64,000 nt of DNA from Caldilinea sp. CFX5 (GTDB lineage Bacteria > Chloroflexota > Anaerolineae > Caldilineales > Caldilineaceae): NCBI GenBank assembly GCA_021405325.1, contig QWII01000003.1, positions 108,279 through 172,278 on the forward strand, given 5' to 3'. Positions 45,070 through 54,264 of the stretch are shown one piece after another. The position numbers were made by a program, and so were the translations under genes. Each line of letters opens with the position of its first letter. Positions within the stretch are counted from its first letter, which is position 1. The notes beneath the pieces are model-generated. The model had not been told where the DNA came from, did no database searches, and was given only the letters and a program-made list of their open reading frames with translations.

Positions 45070-48000
45070 CTATTGATTGCCTGCTAGAAACGTGTGCAGC
45101 GCTTCCGCGGTCATGCTTTGCCCTTCCGTCCAGGCCGCGGCATAACGCACCGTCGCCGGCCGTTGTTGTAAGGCAGCGACGGTGCGGGCATACAATATCT
45201 CTTCATCCCGTTCCAACGCCGCGCCGATCTGCTCGGTCAAACGTCGGGCGACGGACAGCAGAGTAACGGCGCGATCAAAGGCGGTGTCGTCAGGAGACGC
45301 GGCTGCCACAATCACGCCGGCCAGACCGATAGCGCAGGAGATCAGACCTCGTTTGTCATCCAATTCCAGCGAGAGCGCCATACTCTCCTGATAGTGGCGC
45401 TGTGCTTCTGCAATGGCGCCGACATAGAGTTCAGCATGGGCGAGGTTGCTCAGGCTGGTGGCCAATCCCCAGCGGTCGCCAACGCTACGCCGGAGATCAA
45501 GGCTCTGTTCGTGGAGTTGACGCGCGGTGGCGTAATCGCCCTGCGAAAAGGCGACCAGTCCCAGATTGTCCAGCGTTTGACCGGCGCCCCAGCGGTCGCC
45601 CAGTTCATTGCGCAGCGTCAAGCTTTGTTGCCAATAACGCTGGGCCGTCTCATAATCGCCTTGCAGATAGGGAATCACGGCCAGATTATTGAAGGAAGCG
45701 GCAATGCCCCACTTGTCGCCAATTTCCTGACGCAGGTGGAGCGTTGTCCGGCGACGGGTTTGGGCAGTGGCATAATCGCCAACGCTGCGTTCAATATTGG
45801 CCAGATTGTTATGGGCGTTCGCCATGCCCACCTTATTACCAAGCGCTTCATAGAGGGCCAGCGCTTGGGTGGCGTAGGTGCGCGCTTCGCCATAGTTGCC
45901 GCTGGAATAGTAGACGCTGCCCAGGCGATGGAGCGCCGCCGCCTCTGCCGCCCGGTTGCCGGCCTGCCGCACCACAGTCAACCCCTCTTCCAGGTAACGC
46001 CGCCCTTCCCGCTGGGCGCCTTGCAAATAGTAGACATTGCCGATTTCCGACAGCACTTCACCCAACCGGGATAGATCCGGCAGAGCGGCAAAGCTTGTTT
46101 GCGCCTGCCGCAGCCACTCATGCGCGCCGTTGAAATCACCGCGGTTGCGCTTGAGAACACCCATCGCATGATGACAACGCGCCAGTAATGCCTGTCCTTG
46201 AGCATCGCTGGTAAAGTCCTGCCCTTCATGCAACGTCAGAAGGCGACGATAGTGTTGCTCGGCCTCCGCCCAACGGCCCACAAAGTGCAGCACGTCACCC
46301 AGGCGCAACAGCAGATCGGCCAGTGTGTAGACATCGTCCGTCACCGCCAGCAGCCGTTCGTAATAGTTGATGGCGGCGCTGTTGGCATAGGCCGCTTGGG
46401 CCGCCTCAGCAGCCAGGCGCAAATAGGTGCGTTCCTGCGTGGTTTCGCCGGCTTGGCCAAAATGGTAGGCCAGATTGGCGTAATGAGGCGTCAACTGCTC
46501 GGCGTGAACTCGTTCAATCGCCAAGCCAAGTTGGTGGTGGTAGTAACGCTGGGCTGCCGGTGGGACGGTTTGTAAAAGACCTTCGCGTAATTTGTCGTGG
46601 CTAAATTGCCAGCGCCCTTCTTGCATCTCCAAAATCATGGCATTGGCGCAGACATCGAGCCAAGCATCGAGATCAGTTGTGTCATCCACAGCGCGCAGCA
46701 CTGCCAGGTCAAGCTGCCGCCCGGCCACGGCCGCCCATTGCAAAAGCGGTTGATAGGCGGCAGGCGCCCGTTGCAAGCGCCGCTGCACCACCTGCTGCAC
46801 ACCGCCGGGGAAGATCTGTTTGGGCAGCGTCATTGCCGCCACGCGATCGAGTTGACCGGCTTCTTCGGCCAGGGCGCGCAACACCTCCACCACAAAAAAG
46901 GTGTTGCCTTCCGTCTCGTGCTGCAAAAACTCAACCAGTTGGGCGCGGCGACCATGGTCGCCCAACATGGCGACGCTCAAGGTTTCAATCTGTGTGGGCT
47001 GGAGGCGGCGCAAGCGGAGCGATTGCATGGTTGGCAACTGTTCGGGCAACTTGGGCGCCTCCCCACGGCGATAGGTGGCGACAATCAACAGTGCGGTCTG
47101 CCCCTTGTCCGGCTCCTGCACCAGACGGTTCAGCCATTGTAACAGCGCAAGGCTGTTCTCATCGGCCCAGTGCAGATCTTCCAGCAGGAGCAAGAGCGGT
47201 TGCTGCGCTGCCGCCCGTTGCAAGAGAGCGGCAACCGTGCTGAAAAGACGACTTTGCGCCAGCTTGGCATCCAACACCGGCGCGTCGGCCACAGGGCGTT
47301 CCAGAAATTCGTCAATCGTTGACAACAGCGGTTTGAGCACGGCGGCTTCCAAGTCGGTCGGTTCGGTCAAGAGCAGCAGCCAACGGACGACTTCCGGCCA
47401 GAGCTGGTAGGGGGCGCCGCCGGTGCTGCTGGCTTGGCTGCGCACCACCAAGGCCCCCCGCACCAGCGCTCGGGTGCGCAACTCACTCAGCAGACGTGAT
47501 TTGCCTACTCCGCTTTCACCACCAATCAGCCAGGCGCTGCCCTGTCCTGCCGCGGCTTGGGCCAACGCTGTGGTCATCTGCGCTAATTCACCGTCGCGAC
47601 CAATAAAGGGGGCCGCTTGCAGAAAGCTCTCGCGTGTCGCCACCGTCTCCACCGGCAAGCTTTGGCCGGTCGCTTCCCCCAAAGCGGCGATGACCGTGGC
47701 GGCATCGGGGTAGCGCGCCATTGGTTCTTTGGCCAGAAGCCGCTGTAAAACCGCCAAGAGCGCCGGTTCCAGATCGAGGTACTCCCAATCGGGTTCCACT
47801 GAAATCAGCCGTTCAATAGAGACGGATTGCCCCGTCGGCGCAAAGGGGTGCCAGCCGGCAAAAAGCTCATAGGCAATCACGCCAACGGCGTATAGGTCGG
47901 ATGCGGGCGTAGCCTGTCCCCCACGTAATACCTCCGGCGCCATATAACGGAGTGTGCCGGAAGGCGGCGCGATCTGGCCGCTCAGGGTCGCCAACCCAAA

Positions 48001-48477
48001 GTCCAGCACCCTTACGGTCTGACCGCTGACCAAAATATTGCCCGGCTTCAAATCACGATGAATGATCCCGCGTCGGTGGAGGTAGGCCAGCGCGTGGAGG
48101 ACGGGCAAGAGCAACTGCACCTTCGCCTCGGTTGCCAGCAATTGACCGGCGGCGACCAGGGTGCGTGGGTTGTAGAGGAGATCCATGGTAAAGTAGGGTT
48201 GCCCATTGCCGGCAAAGCCATAGTCGCGCACGCCGATAATATTGGGGTGGCGCAGGCCGGCCAGCGCCTGAAATTCATGGGCCAGCGCCAGCCGCAATGC
48301 CGGGTCGTCAGCGGCCGACAAGCCCTGCCCGGCCACCCGTTTGAGCGCAACGGTCTCGCCGGTCAGCCGATCCTGGGCGCGATAGACCACGCCCATCCCC
48401 CCGGCGCCCAACCTTTCATAAAGATGATACCGATTGCCCAACAACGGAGTGCGTGTTGGCTCAATCAACGCCATCAT
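45070..48477 (-). CDS. Ser/Thr protein kinase - AAA ATPase - TPR signalling protein
   Basis: 1135 aa from ATG 48477. Kinase domain ~17-270: glycine loop LGAGGMGVVYRA, Lys46 in VALKR, HRD at 140-142 (IIHRDLKPGN), DFG at 159, APE at 180-182. The kinase looks active. AAA_16/STAND-like domain ~290-560: IGRDGEL, Walker A GGESGVGKSR, Walker B LLLLLEDLHWADENS. The rest is ~10-12 TPR repeats (SEIGNVYYLQGAQREGRRYL, NNLAVIPYLQGDYETAQRYW, etc.). The architecture matches PknK-like/large ATP-binding kinases. Its ATG overlaps the stop of the upstream STAND/HTH gene (ATGA), so the two are translationally coupled. Confidence 0.92.
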   Translation of the reverse strand: MMALIEPTRTPLLGNRYHLYERLGAGGMGVVYRAQDRLTGETVALKRVAGQGLSAADDPALRLALAHEFQALAGLRHPNIIGVRDYGFAGNGQPYFTMDLLYNPRTLVAAGQLLATEAKVQLLLPVLHALAYLHRRGIIHRDLKPGNILVSGQTVRVLDFGLATLSGQIAPPSGTLRYMAPEVLRGGQATPASDLYAVGVIAYELFAGWHPFAPTGQSVSIERLISVEPDWEYLDLEPALLAVLQRLLAKEPMARYPDAATVIAALGEATGQSLPVETVATRESFLQAAPFIGRDGELAQMTTALAQAAAGQGSAWLIGGESGVGKSRLLSELRTRALVRGALVVRSQASSTGGAPYQLWPEVVRWLLLLTEPTDLEAAVLKPLLSTIDEFLERPVADAPVLDAKLAQSRLFSTVAALLQRAAAQQPLLLLLEDLHWADENSLALLQWLNRLVQEPDKGQTALLIVATYRRGEAPKLPEQLPTMQSLRLRRLQPTQIETLSVAMLGDHGRRAQLVEFLQHETEGNTFFVVEVLRALAEEAGQLDRVAAMTLPKQIFPGGVQQVVQRRLQRAPAAYQPLLQWAAVAGRQLDLAVLRAVDDTTDLDAWLDVCANAMILEMQEGRWQFSHDKLREGLLQTVPPAAQRYYHHQLGLAIERVHAEQLTPHYANLAYHFGQAGETTQERTYLRLAAEAAQAAYANSAAINYYERLLAVTDDVYTLADLLLRLGDVLHFVGRWAEAEQHYRRLLTLHEGQDFTSDAQGQALLARCHHAMGVLKRNRGDFNGAHEWLRQAQTSFAALPDLSRLGEVLSEIGNVYYLQGAQREGRRYLEEGLTVVRQAGNRAAEAAALHRLGSVYYSSGNYGEARTYATQALALYEALGNKVGMANAHNNLANIERSVGDYATAQTRRRTTLHLRQEIGDKWGIAASFNNLAVIPYLQGDYETAQRYWQQSLTLRNELGDRWGAGQTLDNLGLVAFSQGDYATARQLHEQSLDLRRSVGDRWGLATSLSNLAHAELYVGAIAEAQRHYQESMALSLELDDKRGLISCAIGLAGVIVAAASPDDTAFDRAVTLLSVARRLTEQIGAALERDEEILYARTVAALQQRPATVRYAAAWTEGQSMTAEALHTFLAGNQ

Positions 48478-50561
48478 GTTGCCCGTTCCTGTTGTTGCAG
48501 CCATTCGACAAGGTAGGTGATGCCCGCCCCCAGGTGACGACGGTATGTGCTAAAGGGGAGATCCAGCAACTCGGCGGCCTGTTCCTGGGTGGCGGCGGGT
48601 TGAAAATAAGTGTGATGCAGGGCACGATAGAGTTTGAGTTCGCGCGGTGACGCTTGCAACTCGGTGGCGGCTTTTTGAATCAATGCCTTGAGCGCGGCAA
48701 CCCGCTGGGTGGTGCTGCTGTTGGCGCCGGCCGCGTTGGCGACCATGCGGGCGCCCAGCAGCAGGTTACGGCTCAACGCCGCCGGTTCATTAAAGGTACG
48801 TAAGGCTTCCCGCACCGCCGCCGCAAATTCCTCATCATTCAAAATCGTGTACGTTGTCGCCGGCTGGGGGGCAGCCGACAAAGCCGCGCCGTTGGTTACA
48901 GTGGGTTCACCGACCATTTGCAACCACTTCATCGCCGGCAGCGCCCGCCAGTCGTGGCCAAAGACGCCGTAAGTGCGACCATCGATCTGAAAATCGGTCT
49001 CGGTGAGCCGCGCAAAGTTGATATAGGTGAAAACATCAGCCCAGAAGGCCGGGTCGGCGCAGGTGATGAAAGTATAGGCCAGCCCCGGTGTGGTCAGCGC
49101 ATGTTGCACCAACGCCAGGAAGATGCGACTTTGGATCGGCGAGACGCCCTGATAGCCGTCGCGCGTCAGCCAGAAGCGGGCAATGGTCGCCCGTTCGCCT
49201 GTCCGCAGGGGAGCGCGGCGCTCCAGGTAGCGCCAAACGCTTTGGGTTGCGGGGTCAACATTGCGGCTTTCCGCGGTTTCCTGATCCAACGCCACCAACA
49301 GCAGAAACCCTTGCGGCGTCCCCAGGACATCACGCAAAACCCTGGCCCCCGCCGGTTGACGGGTTAGCCAGTGGGCGGCCAGGCGCGCCGCAACAGGACC
49401 TTCATACTGTTCAATCATTGCCAGCAGGGGGCCGTGATCGGTGGTGCGCAGATTGTCCACAAAGATGGCGCCGCTCTCCTGCCAGGCAAAGTGAGCGCGC
49501 ACCAGCGGGTTATCGCGATCCAGGTAGAGATAGTCGGAAAGCGCCTGCTGTTGGATAAGTAGATCCTTCTGTGACAGTTGGACCATGTAGTAAGTACGCG
49601 CGCGCTGTTGCAGTTGGCCATGACGCGCCGGGTTGCGCCAGCGCAGATCGGCGATGATCGCCTCGCGCGCCAGATCATGAGGAAAGAGGCCGCGCCATTC
49701 CGACTCCATAAAGGAGAGTTCGCGCAGCCAGATAAAGAGATCATGGGCGTCGGGCAGATCCAGCAACGCCGCCAGGAGTGGCTCGGTGGTCAAGCGCACC
49801 AGCGCACATGCTTCTAATGCGGCGCGGTGGGCCGGCGTGGGGGCCGCTTGAATAAAGCGCTCTAACAACGGCGCAATAATGTCCGGCGCTTCGGATGGTT
49901 GAAAGATCATGGCCGGATGCTGAGCAAAGGCGTCGGCGATGAGCGCCAGCGCCAGCGGATGGCCGCGGGTAAAGGCGAGGATGGTTGCCTGTTGATCGGC
50001 GGGAATCCGGCGCTGTTCCAGAAAAAGGCGACTCTCGTCCACGGTCAGATTGCGCACCGGTAGGACGCGCATCAACTGACGCCAGCCGGGATCAGCGCGC
50101 CATTCCACCGTCGGCGGGTTGCGGCTGGCAATGACGACCAGGACGGCGCTTGGTAAGGCAGGCAAAAAGGTTTCGCGCAGCCAACGATCCAATCCACCTA
50201 ACAATTCATAGGTATCAATCAAAAGGACAAAGCGTGCGCTCCGCTCGGCAAGCGCTTGCAGCGGTGTCAGCGGGGGCGTCAGGCCCATCCCTTGCTGAAG
50301 GTTGATCAAGAAAAATTCAGGTGACGCTTCCAGGTTACGACCGTCCAGGTAGACATGGTCAACATGGGCTGCCTCGGCTAGATGGACAAACTCATGGAGC
50401 AGCGTCGTTTTGCCGACACCACCAGGGCCAAGAATATAAAGCAAGTGAAAAGGCGGTTGTTCAGCCTGTAAGACGCTTTGAAAGAGGTCACATTCCGCCA
50501 CCCGTTTAATCAACCGGCTGCGCCGTGCATTTTCCAACCGTTCCGCCAGTAAGGCTGTCAT
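48474..50561 (-). CDS. STAND/NB-ARC-like ATPase with C-terminal helix-turn-helix
   Basis: 695 aa from ATG 50561 (AAGGAGC upstream). Walker A LGPGGVGKTTLL (~45-56), Walker B-like FVLLIDTYELLGG, sensor-like ASRNPPTVEW and the winged region (RGHPLALALIADAF with GxPLAL) identify an NB-ARC/AAA STAND ATPase. The middle is helical. The last ~60 residues (EQAAELLDLPFSTYRRHLGA) resemble a sigma-70 region-4-type HTH, so it may bind DNA. It ends in the start codon of the kinase gene (ATGA). A sensor/transcription factor regulated together with the kinase is the simplest reading; the signal is unknown. Confidence 0.82.
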   Translation of the reverse strand: MTALLAERLENARRSRLIKRVAECDLFQSVLQAEQPPFHLLYILGPGGVGKTTLLHEFVHLAEAAHVDHVYLDGRNLEASPEFFLINLQQGMGLTPPLTPLQALAERSARFVLLIDTYELLGGLDRWLRETFLPALPSAVLVVIASRNPPTVEWRADPGWRQLMRVLPVRNLTVDESRLFLEQRRIPADQQATILAFTRGHPLALALIADAFAQHPAMIFQPSEAPDIIAPLLERFIQAAPTPAHRAALEACALVRLTTEPLLAALLDLPDAHDLFIWLRELSFMESEWRGLFPHDLAREAIIADLRWRNPARHGQLQQRARTYYMVQLSQKDLLIQQQALSDYLYLDRDNPLVRAHFAWQESGAIFVDNLRTTDHGPLLAMIEQYEGPVAARLAAHWLTRQPAGARVLRDVLGTPQGFLLLVALDQETAESRNVDPATQSVWRYLERRAPLRTGERATIARFWLTRDGYQGVSPIQSRIFLALVQHALTTPGLAYTFITCADPAFWADVFTYINFARLTETDFQIDGRTYGVFGHDWRALPAMKWLQMVGEPTVTNGAALSAAPQPATTYTILNDEEFAAAVREALRTFNEPAALSRNLLLGARMVANAAGANSSTTQRVAALKALIQKAATELQASPRELKLYRALHHTYFQPAATQEQAAELLDLPFSTYRRHLGAGITYLVEWLQQQERAT

Positions 50562-50692
50562 GGCTGCTCCTTCTGTCCCAGAAGCTTTGCGAATCCATTG
50601 CGTGACTCTACTATACTTGATGTAAAGCCCATTACGCAAGGGCGCAAAGTTAACAGAATCCTATCGAAACGAAATTATCTCCTTGCTTTTGC

Positions 50693-51793
50693 TTAATGCC
50701 ACCAATCATGCTCAGAACGGGGATCCATGAACATGCCGCGGTCGCGAATCGCGATCAACAGTTCGCCACTGGCCGCCACTCCCACCACCTCGCCTTTATG
50801 TAAACCGGGCAGTTGATGGCGCCCGCCAGCATTCCCTTCACGATATTGGGCCAACAAGTTGGGATCAACGCAGAAGTTTTCCAATTGCGTGGCATAGCCA
50901 TTCGCCACGGAGCCGTCGCGCGTGTAACTGATCGTCAACCGGCTCTCTTCCGCATACAAGACGACCGCAATATAGCCACCCGCGTAGATTTCTGCTTCGC
51001 GTTTTGGAAAAAGAACCGGTTCCCCCGGCGTGGTGGCGACGCCCATCAGCGTTACGTCGTAGTTGGTGAGCCAATCGCCGGCGCAACCATGTTCGCCACA
51101 ATCCCAACGCCAATCACGCACCTGGTGGACGCTGCTGATTGTCGGTCGGCGTTGATCGGCAAACAGCCCAGTCAACTGGGGCGCACCGGGATCAACATCG
51201 CCGCTATAGGCAACAAGCTCTTGGAGTGCGTTGCCGGGTTGGTAGCCGCGCAATGCTAAATTGAGATCGCCATGCAAGTTGTCAGGATGATTTGTATCGG
51301 CGGCTTCCATTGGGATCAAGGTATAAGAGCGTGTCGAGGAAGGTGGACAGCTAATGGTGGCGGCTTGCCCATTGGCGGCTCTGGCCATCGCAGCGCGTTG
51401 GGGCGCCAGGGGGGCTGACGTTGGTAACAGAGCGTCCGCAACCGGCGGCGCACTGCCGGCGGCGATCCCTTGGCCCGTTGGCGTAATCGGCAAGAGCGGC
51501 GCCGGCGTCTGCGTTGGTGGGATGGCCAATGTTGCTTGTGGCACCACTGGCACCTGGGCTGGGGGCAAGGTCGCTTGCGCCAGAGCCGGCACCAGTCGTG
51601 TGACTTCCACCGTGACCGGGACTTCCACCACCATTGGTTTTGCTGTTGGCCGTGCATCCATAGTGGCAATGACAGCCAGCGCAATCAGCTCGGTGCTGGG
51701 TTGGCGCAGCGCCAGATTGGTAATTTGGATCAAAATATAGAACGAAAGAGCAGCGGTACAGATCAGTAGTGTTTGCGTCAAGTGATTTTTCAC
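50693..51793 (-). CDS. Membrane-anchored protein with Pro/Thr-rich linker
   Basis: 366 aa from GTG 51793, which sits behind AAAGGAGGG. A short cytoplasmic start is followed by one membrane helix (TQTLLICTAALSFYILIQIT). A Pro/Ala/Thr-rich linker (~residues 60-150, e.g. PPAQVPVVPQATLAIPPTQT) leads to a globular outside domain of ~210 aa with four or more Cys (CPPSSTRS, WDCGEHGCAGDW, NFCVDPN). I do not recognise the domain. It lies 131 bp upstream of the STAND/HTH gene on the same strand and might provide its extracellular input; that is inferred from order only. Confidence 0.7.
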   Translation of the reverse strand: MKNHLTQTLLICTAALSFYILIQITNLALRQPSTELIALAVIATMDARPTAKPMVVEVPVTVEVTRLVPALAQATLPPAQVPVVPQATLAIPPTQTPAPLLPITPTGQGIAAGSAPPVADALLPTSAPLAPQRAAMARAANGQAATISCPPSSTRSYTLIPMEAADTNHPDNLHGDLNLALRGYQPGNALQELVAYSGDVDPGAPQLTGLFADQRRPTISSVHQVRDWRWDCGEHGCAGDWLTNYDVTLMGVATTPGEPVLFPKREAEIYAGGYIAVVLYAEESRLTISYTRDGSVANGYATQLENFCVDPNLLAQYREGNAGGRHQLPGLHKGEVVGVAASGELLIAIRDRGMFMDPRSEHDWWH

Positions 51794-51935
51794 ACCTATC
51801 CCTCCTTTGCAGAGCAAAGCATAGCTTTGCACAAAACCTACACAGATGTAAGCACGGGAACGGTGTAACAAATCAGCACCGTTCCCTGGCGACCAGCCGT
51901 GCAAAGGGAATTACGTGGAATTGATGACCGCTCGC

Positions 51936-53870
51936 CTACCACGGCAAACTATAGTTCGGTGGACTGACGTAGCGGGTCGTCGTTAGAGCCAGGCTGATCT
52001 GTGCGCCAGGCGGCAAGATGACCTGTAGGTAGCGATCCCCAGCCGGATCGGCGGCGGCCAGATGCTCGGTTTGCCTGGTGATCGGCGCCGGTGCATAGTT
52101 TTTGTGCGAACCGGGATAGTCACTCGTGCAGCGATCATAGGCGATAGCTGTAAAGCGATGTTCGCCAAAGCCGCCGGCCTGAATGATCATCCTGCGTTCG
52201 GCGCTGGGATTGAGGTTGACCAGCTTGATCACCGTTCGTTGATCGGTCAACGTTTCGACCAGCGCCGCCACATCGGCGGGCAACCCCGGTCGCCGCTGCT
52301 CAACGTCGAAATAACGCACGCGGCAGTGGAGCAAACCACCATTGTAGATAATTTGCGGCGCGCCCAGGGTGAGTTGCACCAGCGCTTCGCAGATAACCGG
52401 GTTATGCTCCTGCCAGTGATGGATGTTGACCTGACTCAGATCGGCCTGATCCCGGGCGATGAGCGCCAGCCGGTGCATGACCATGGCGTAGGTGGCGCGC
52501 AGCATTTCTTCCGGGTAGGTGGGATTGTCACCGGCCAAGTAGCGCAACCACGGCTGTTCATGACCGGCGTCTTCCTTGTTGCGATAGGGGACGACCGTGC
52601 GCCAGTCATATTTTTCGACGGCGCGCAGACTTTCGATGCGTTGCCAGTCGCCAGCGCTCATGGTGATATTCCAGAGCGCCGTCGGGTAGACCGGCGAGAG
52701 TGGTTGATAGTCGAACCAGCCGTGATCGCCATAGCGGTAGGGGGCGACAAACATGTTATAGTCACCGGTTTGCGCCGTAAACGCGCCCAGCCAGTGATGG
52801 CCCAGGCTCATCTCTACTTCACGGACATCGCGCACCTCGCCCAGCGCCCAAATGGCATCAAACTGGCTGCGCGGCAGGTCAAGGTAGGCTGGGTTGCCGG
52901 TGAGTAGATAGGCATTGCTGCCGGCAACGGTGGCGGCCATGCCGATGTTGTAATAGCCATGTGGCCAGGTCCAGCCGTAGAGGCCGCCATACCACTTGCC
53001 GTTCATCAATTCGCCCACTTGACCGGACAGCCCAACATTATCGGGCAGTAAGCCGCCATTTTGTCTGGCCCGTTCGATCCAGGCGTCCACATACTCAACA
53101 AGCCAATCGCGATATTTGGCGTCGCCGGTCATGAGATAGGCGTTGGCGACCAGGCTGGTGACAATTAGGTTGCCGGCCACATCGCCCTGGCCCATACGTT
53201 CGTGCATGGCTTGCCCCATGCGGCGGGCTTTGACCGGGTCTTGCAGGTCATCATAGTGGTTGACGCCGGGAATGTCGTGGAAGGGCAGGCCGTAAATGCG
53301 CATACTGGCGCCCCAGTTGTAACTCGGTTCGGCCTGATCGCTAAAGCCCCAGCGTGGGCCGCCGCTGCCATTGTGCGCCGCCCGAATCATCTTGTGAACG
53401 GGATCATAGTTGGGCGCCGCCGGGTCTTCATTGAGATAGAGACCGGCAAAGCGTCGCGCCCGCGCCTGGTTGACCGGGTTGGTCGGGTCGGCCAGACAGA
53501 GGAAATAGAAGTAGATATAGCTCTCGCCCTGGTGAAATTGGTCATAGCCCAGTTCGTACTCGTTCTTCACCATGCCGGCGCGGGTCAATTGACGGGTGAT
53601 GCCGTCCCAGAGGCGTTGACCTTCGGTCAGCAGATGGTCGCCGCCGCCGAGGAGGTAGAAGAGGGGCCAGTTGTAGGCGCTTTCGTAGAAATCATCGGCG
53701 CCATCGCGCGAGCCGGTGCCCCCCTCGCGCCAGATGAGTTCGCCCTCGGCGTTGACATAGCGCGCCAGGAAAGGGTCGGTGGCGCTGTTCATGAGATCGA
53801 TCAGCTTGCGTTCTAAAATGGCCCAGGTGGGTGGTGGGAAGCTGGGGGTGGTGGCAGTAATGGTTTGCAT
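51936..53870 (-). CDS. Large predicted (alpha/alpha)-barrel protein, function unknown
   Basis: 644 aa from ATG 53870 (AAAGGAC six bases upstream). There is no signal peptide. The first ~400 residues carry helical-barrel-like motifs with many Trp/Tyr/Gly loops (DFYESAYNWPLFYLLGGGDH, PRWGFSDQAEPSYNWGASMR, GKWYGGLYGWTWPHGYYNIG), as in polysaccharide-processing enzymes. The C-terminal ~150 residues are beta-rich (LVNLNPSAERRMIIQAGGFG, YLQVILPPGAQISLALTTTR), as in many glycosidase sandwich domains. I cannot name a family with certainty. Proximity to other glycosidases in the window supports a carbohydrate role. An inverted repeat lies just upstream. Confidence 0.65.
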   Translation of the reverse strand: MQTITATTPSFPPPTWAILERKLIDLMNSATDPFLARYVNAEGELIWREGGTGSRDGADDFYESAYNWPLFYLLGGGDHLLTEGQRLWDGITRQLTRAGMVKNEYELGYDQFHQGESYIYFYFLCLADPTNPVNQARARRFAGLYLNEDPAAPNYDPVHKMIRAAHNGSGGPRWGFSDQAEPSYNWGASMRIYGLPFHDIPGVNHYDDLQDPVKARRMGQAMHERMGQGDVAGNLIVTSLVANAYLMTGDAKYRDWLVEYVDAWIERARQNGGLLPDNVGLSGQVGELMNGKWYGGLYGWTWPHGYYNIGMAATVAGSNAYLLTGNPAYLDLPRSQFDAIWALGEVRDVREVEMSLGHHWLGAFTAQTGDYNMFVAPYRYGDHGWFDYQPLSPVYPTALWNITMSAGDWQRIESLRAVEKYDWRTVVPYRNKEDAGHEQPWLRYLAGDNPTYPEEMLRATYAMVMHRLALIARDQADLSQVNIHHWQEHNPVICEALVQLTLGAPQIIYNGGLLHCRVRYFDVEQRRPGLPADVAALVETLTDQRTVIKLVNLNPSAERRMIIQAGGFGEHRFTAIAYDRCTSDYPGSHKNYAPAPITRQTEHLAAADPAGDRYLQVILPPGAQISLALTTTRYVSPPNYSLPW

Positions 53871-54264
53871 TGTCACGTCCTTTGGCAGGGTTATTGGCTT
53901 GATGGATGGTTGATAGGAATAGATTCAGTATACCATCAAGCCAATATTCTGCTAAGGCGCTGATTGGGGGAAGGTTGGCGGATATTCACTGTCACAGGGC
54001 GGTGGTGGCGTAAAATGGTTAAGCAACTCTTGCCAGAACGGGCGTAATATCGTGGACTTATTCCTACCGATAGGGATACCTGTGCAAAATTGCGCGCGAC
54101 ATGACGCCCCAATTGACCGTCTTTATTGGTAGGAGCAGCGCTGCTGAATGCAATTTACCTTGAAATGCTCGAAACAGTAGGTTCCCCACTTCCTACGTCC
54201 TATCCCTCATCTCCTTCCCCACTGCATCCAACAACGCTGTAGTTTTTCCAGTGAGGAGGACAAG
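53871..54264. other. Spacer between divergent genes, with a 14-bp inverted repeat
   Basis: The segment separates the barrel-protein gene (minus) from the Gmad2 protein (plus). Besides the inverted repeat at 53892-53946, I see no gene. The plus-strand gene's ribosome site GAGGAGGAC is at its end. Confidence 0.45.
53892..53946 (-). promoter_or_regulatory. 14-bp inverted repeat in the leader or promoter of the barrel-protein gene
   Basis: TATTGGCTTGATGG (53892-53905) and its exact complement (53933-53946) flank a 27-nt centre, 22 bases upstream of the start codon at 53870. It could be a leader hairpin or a two-half-site operator. No close homologue in the window. Confidence 0.45.
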
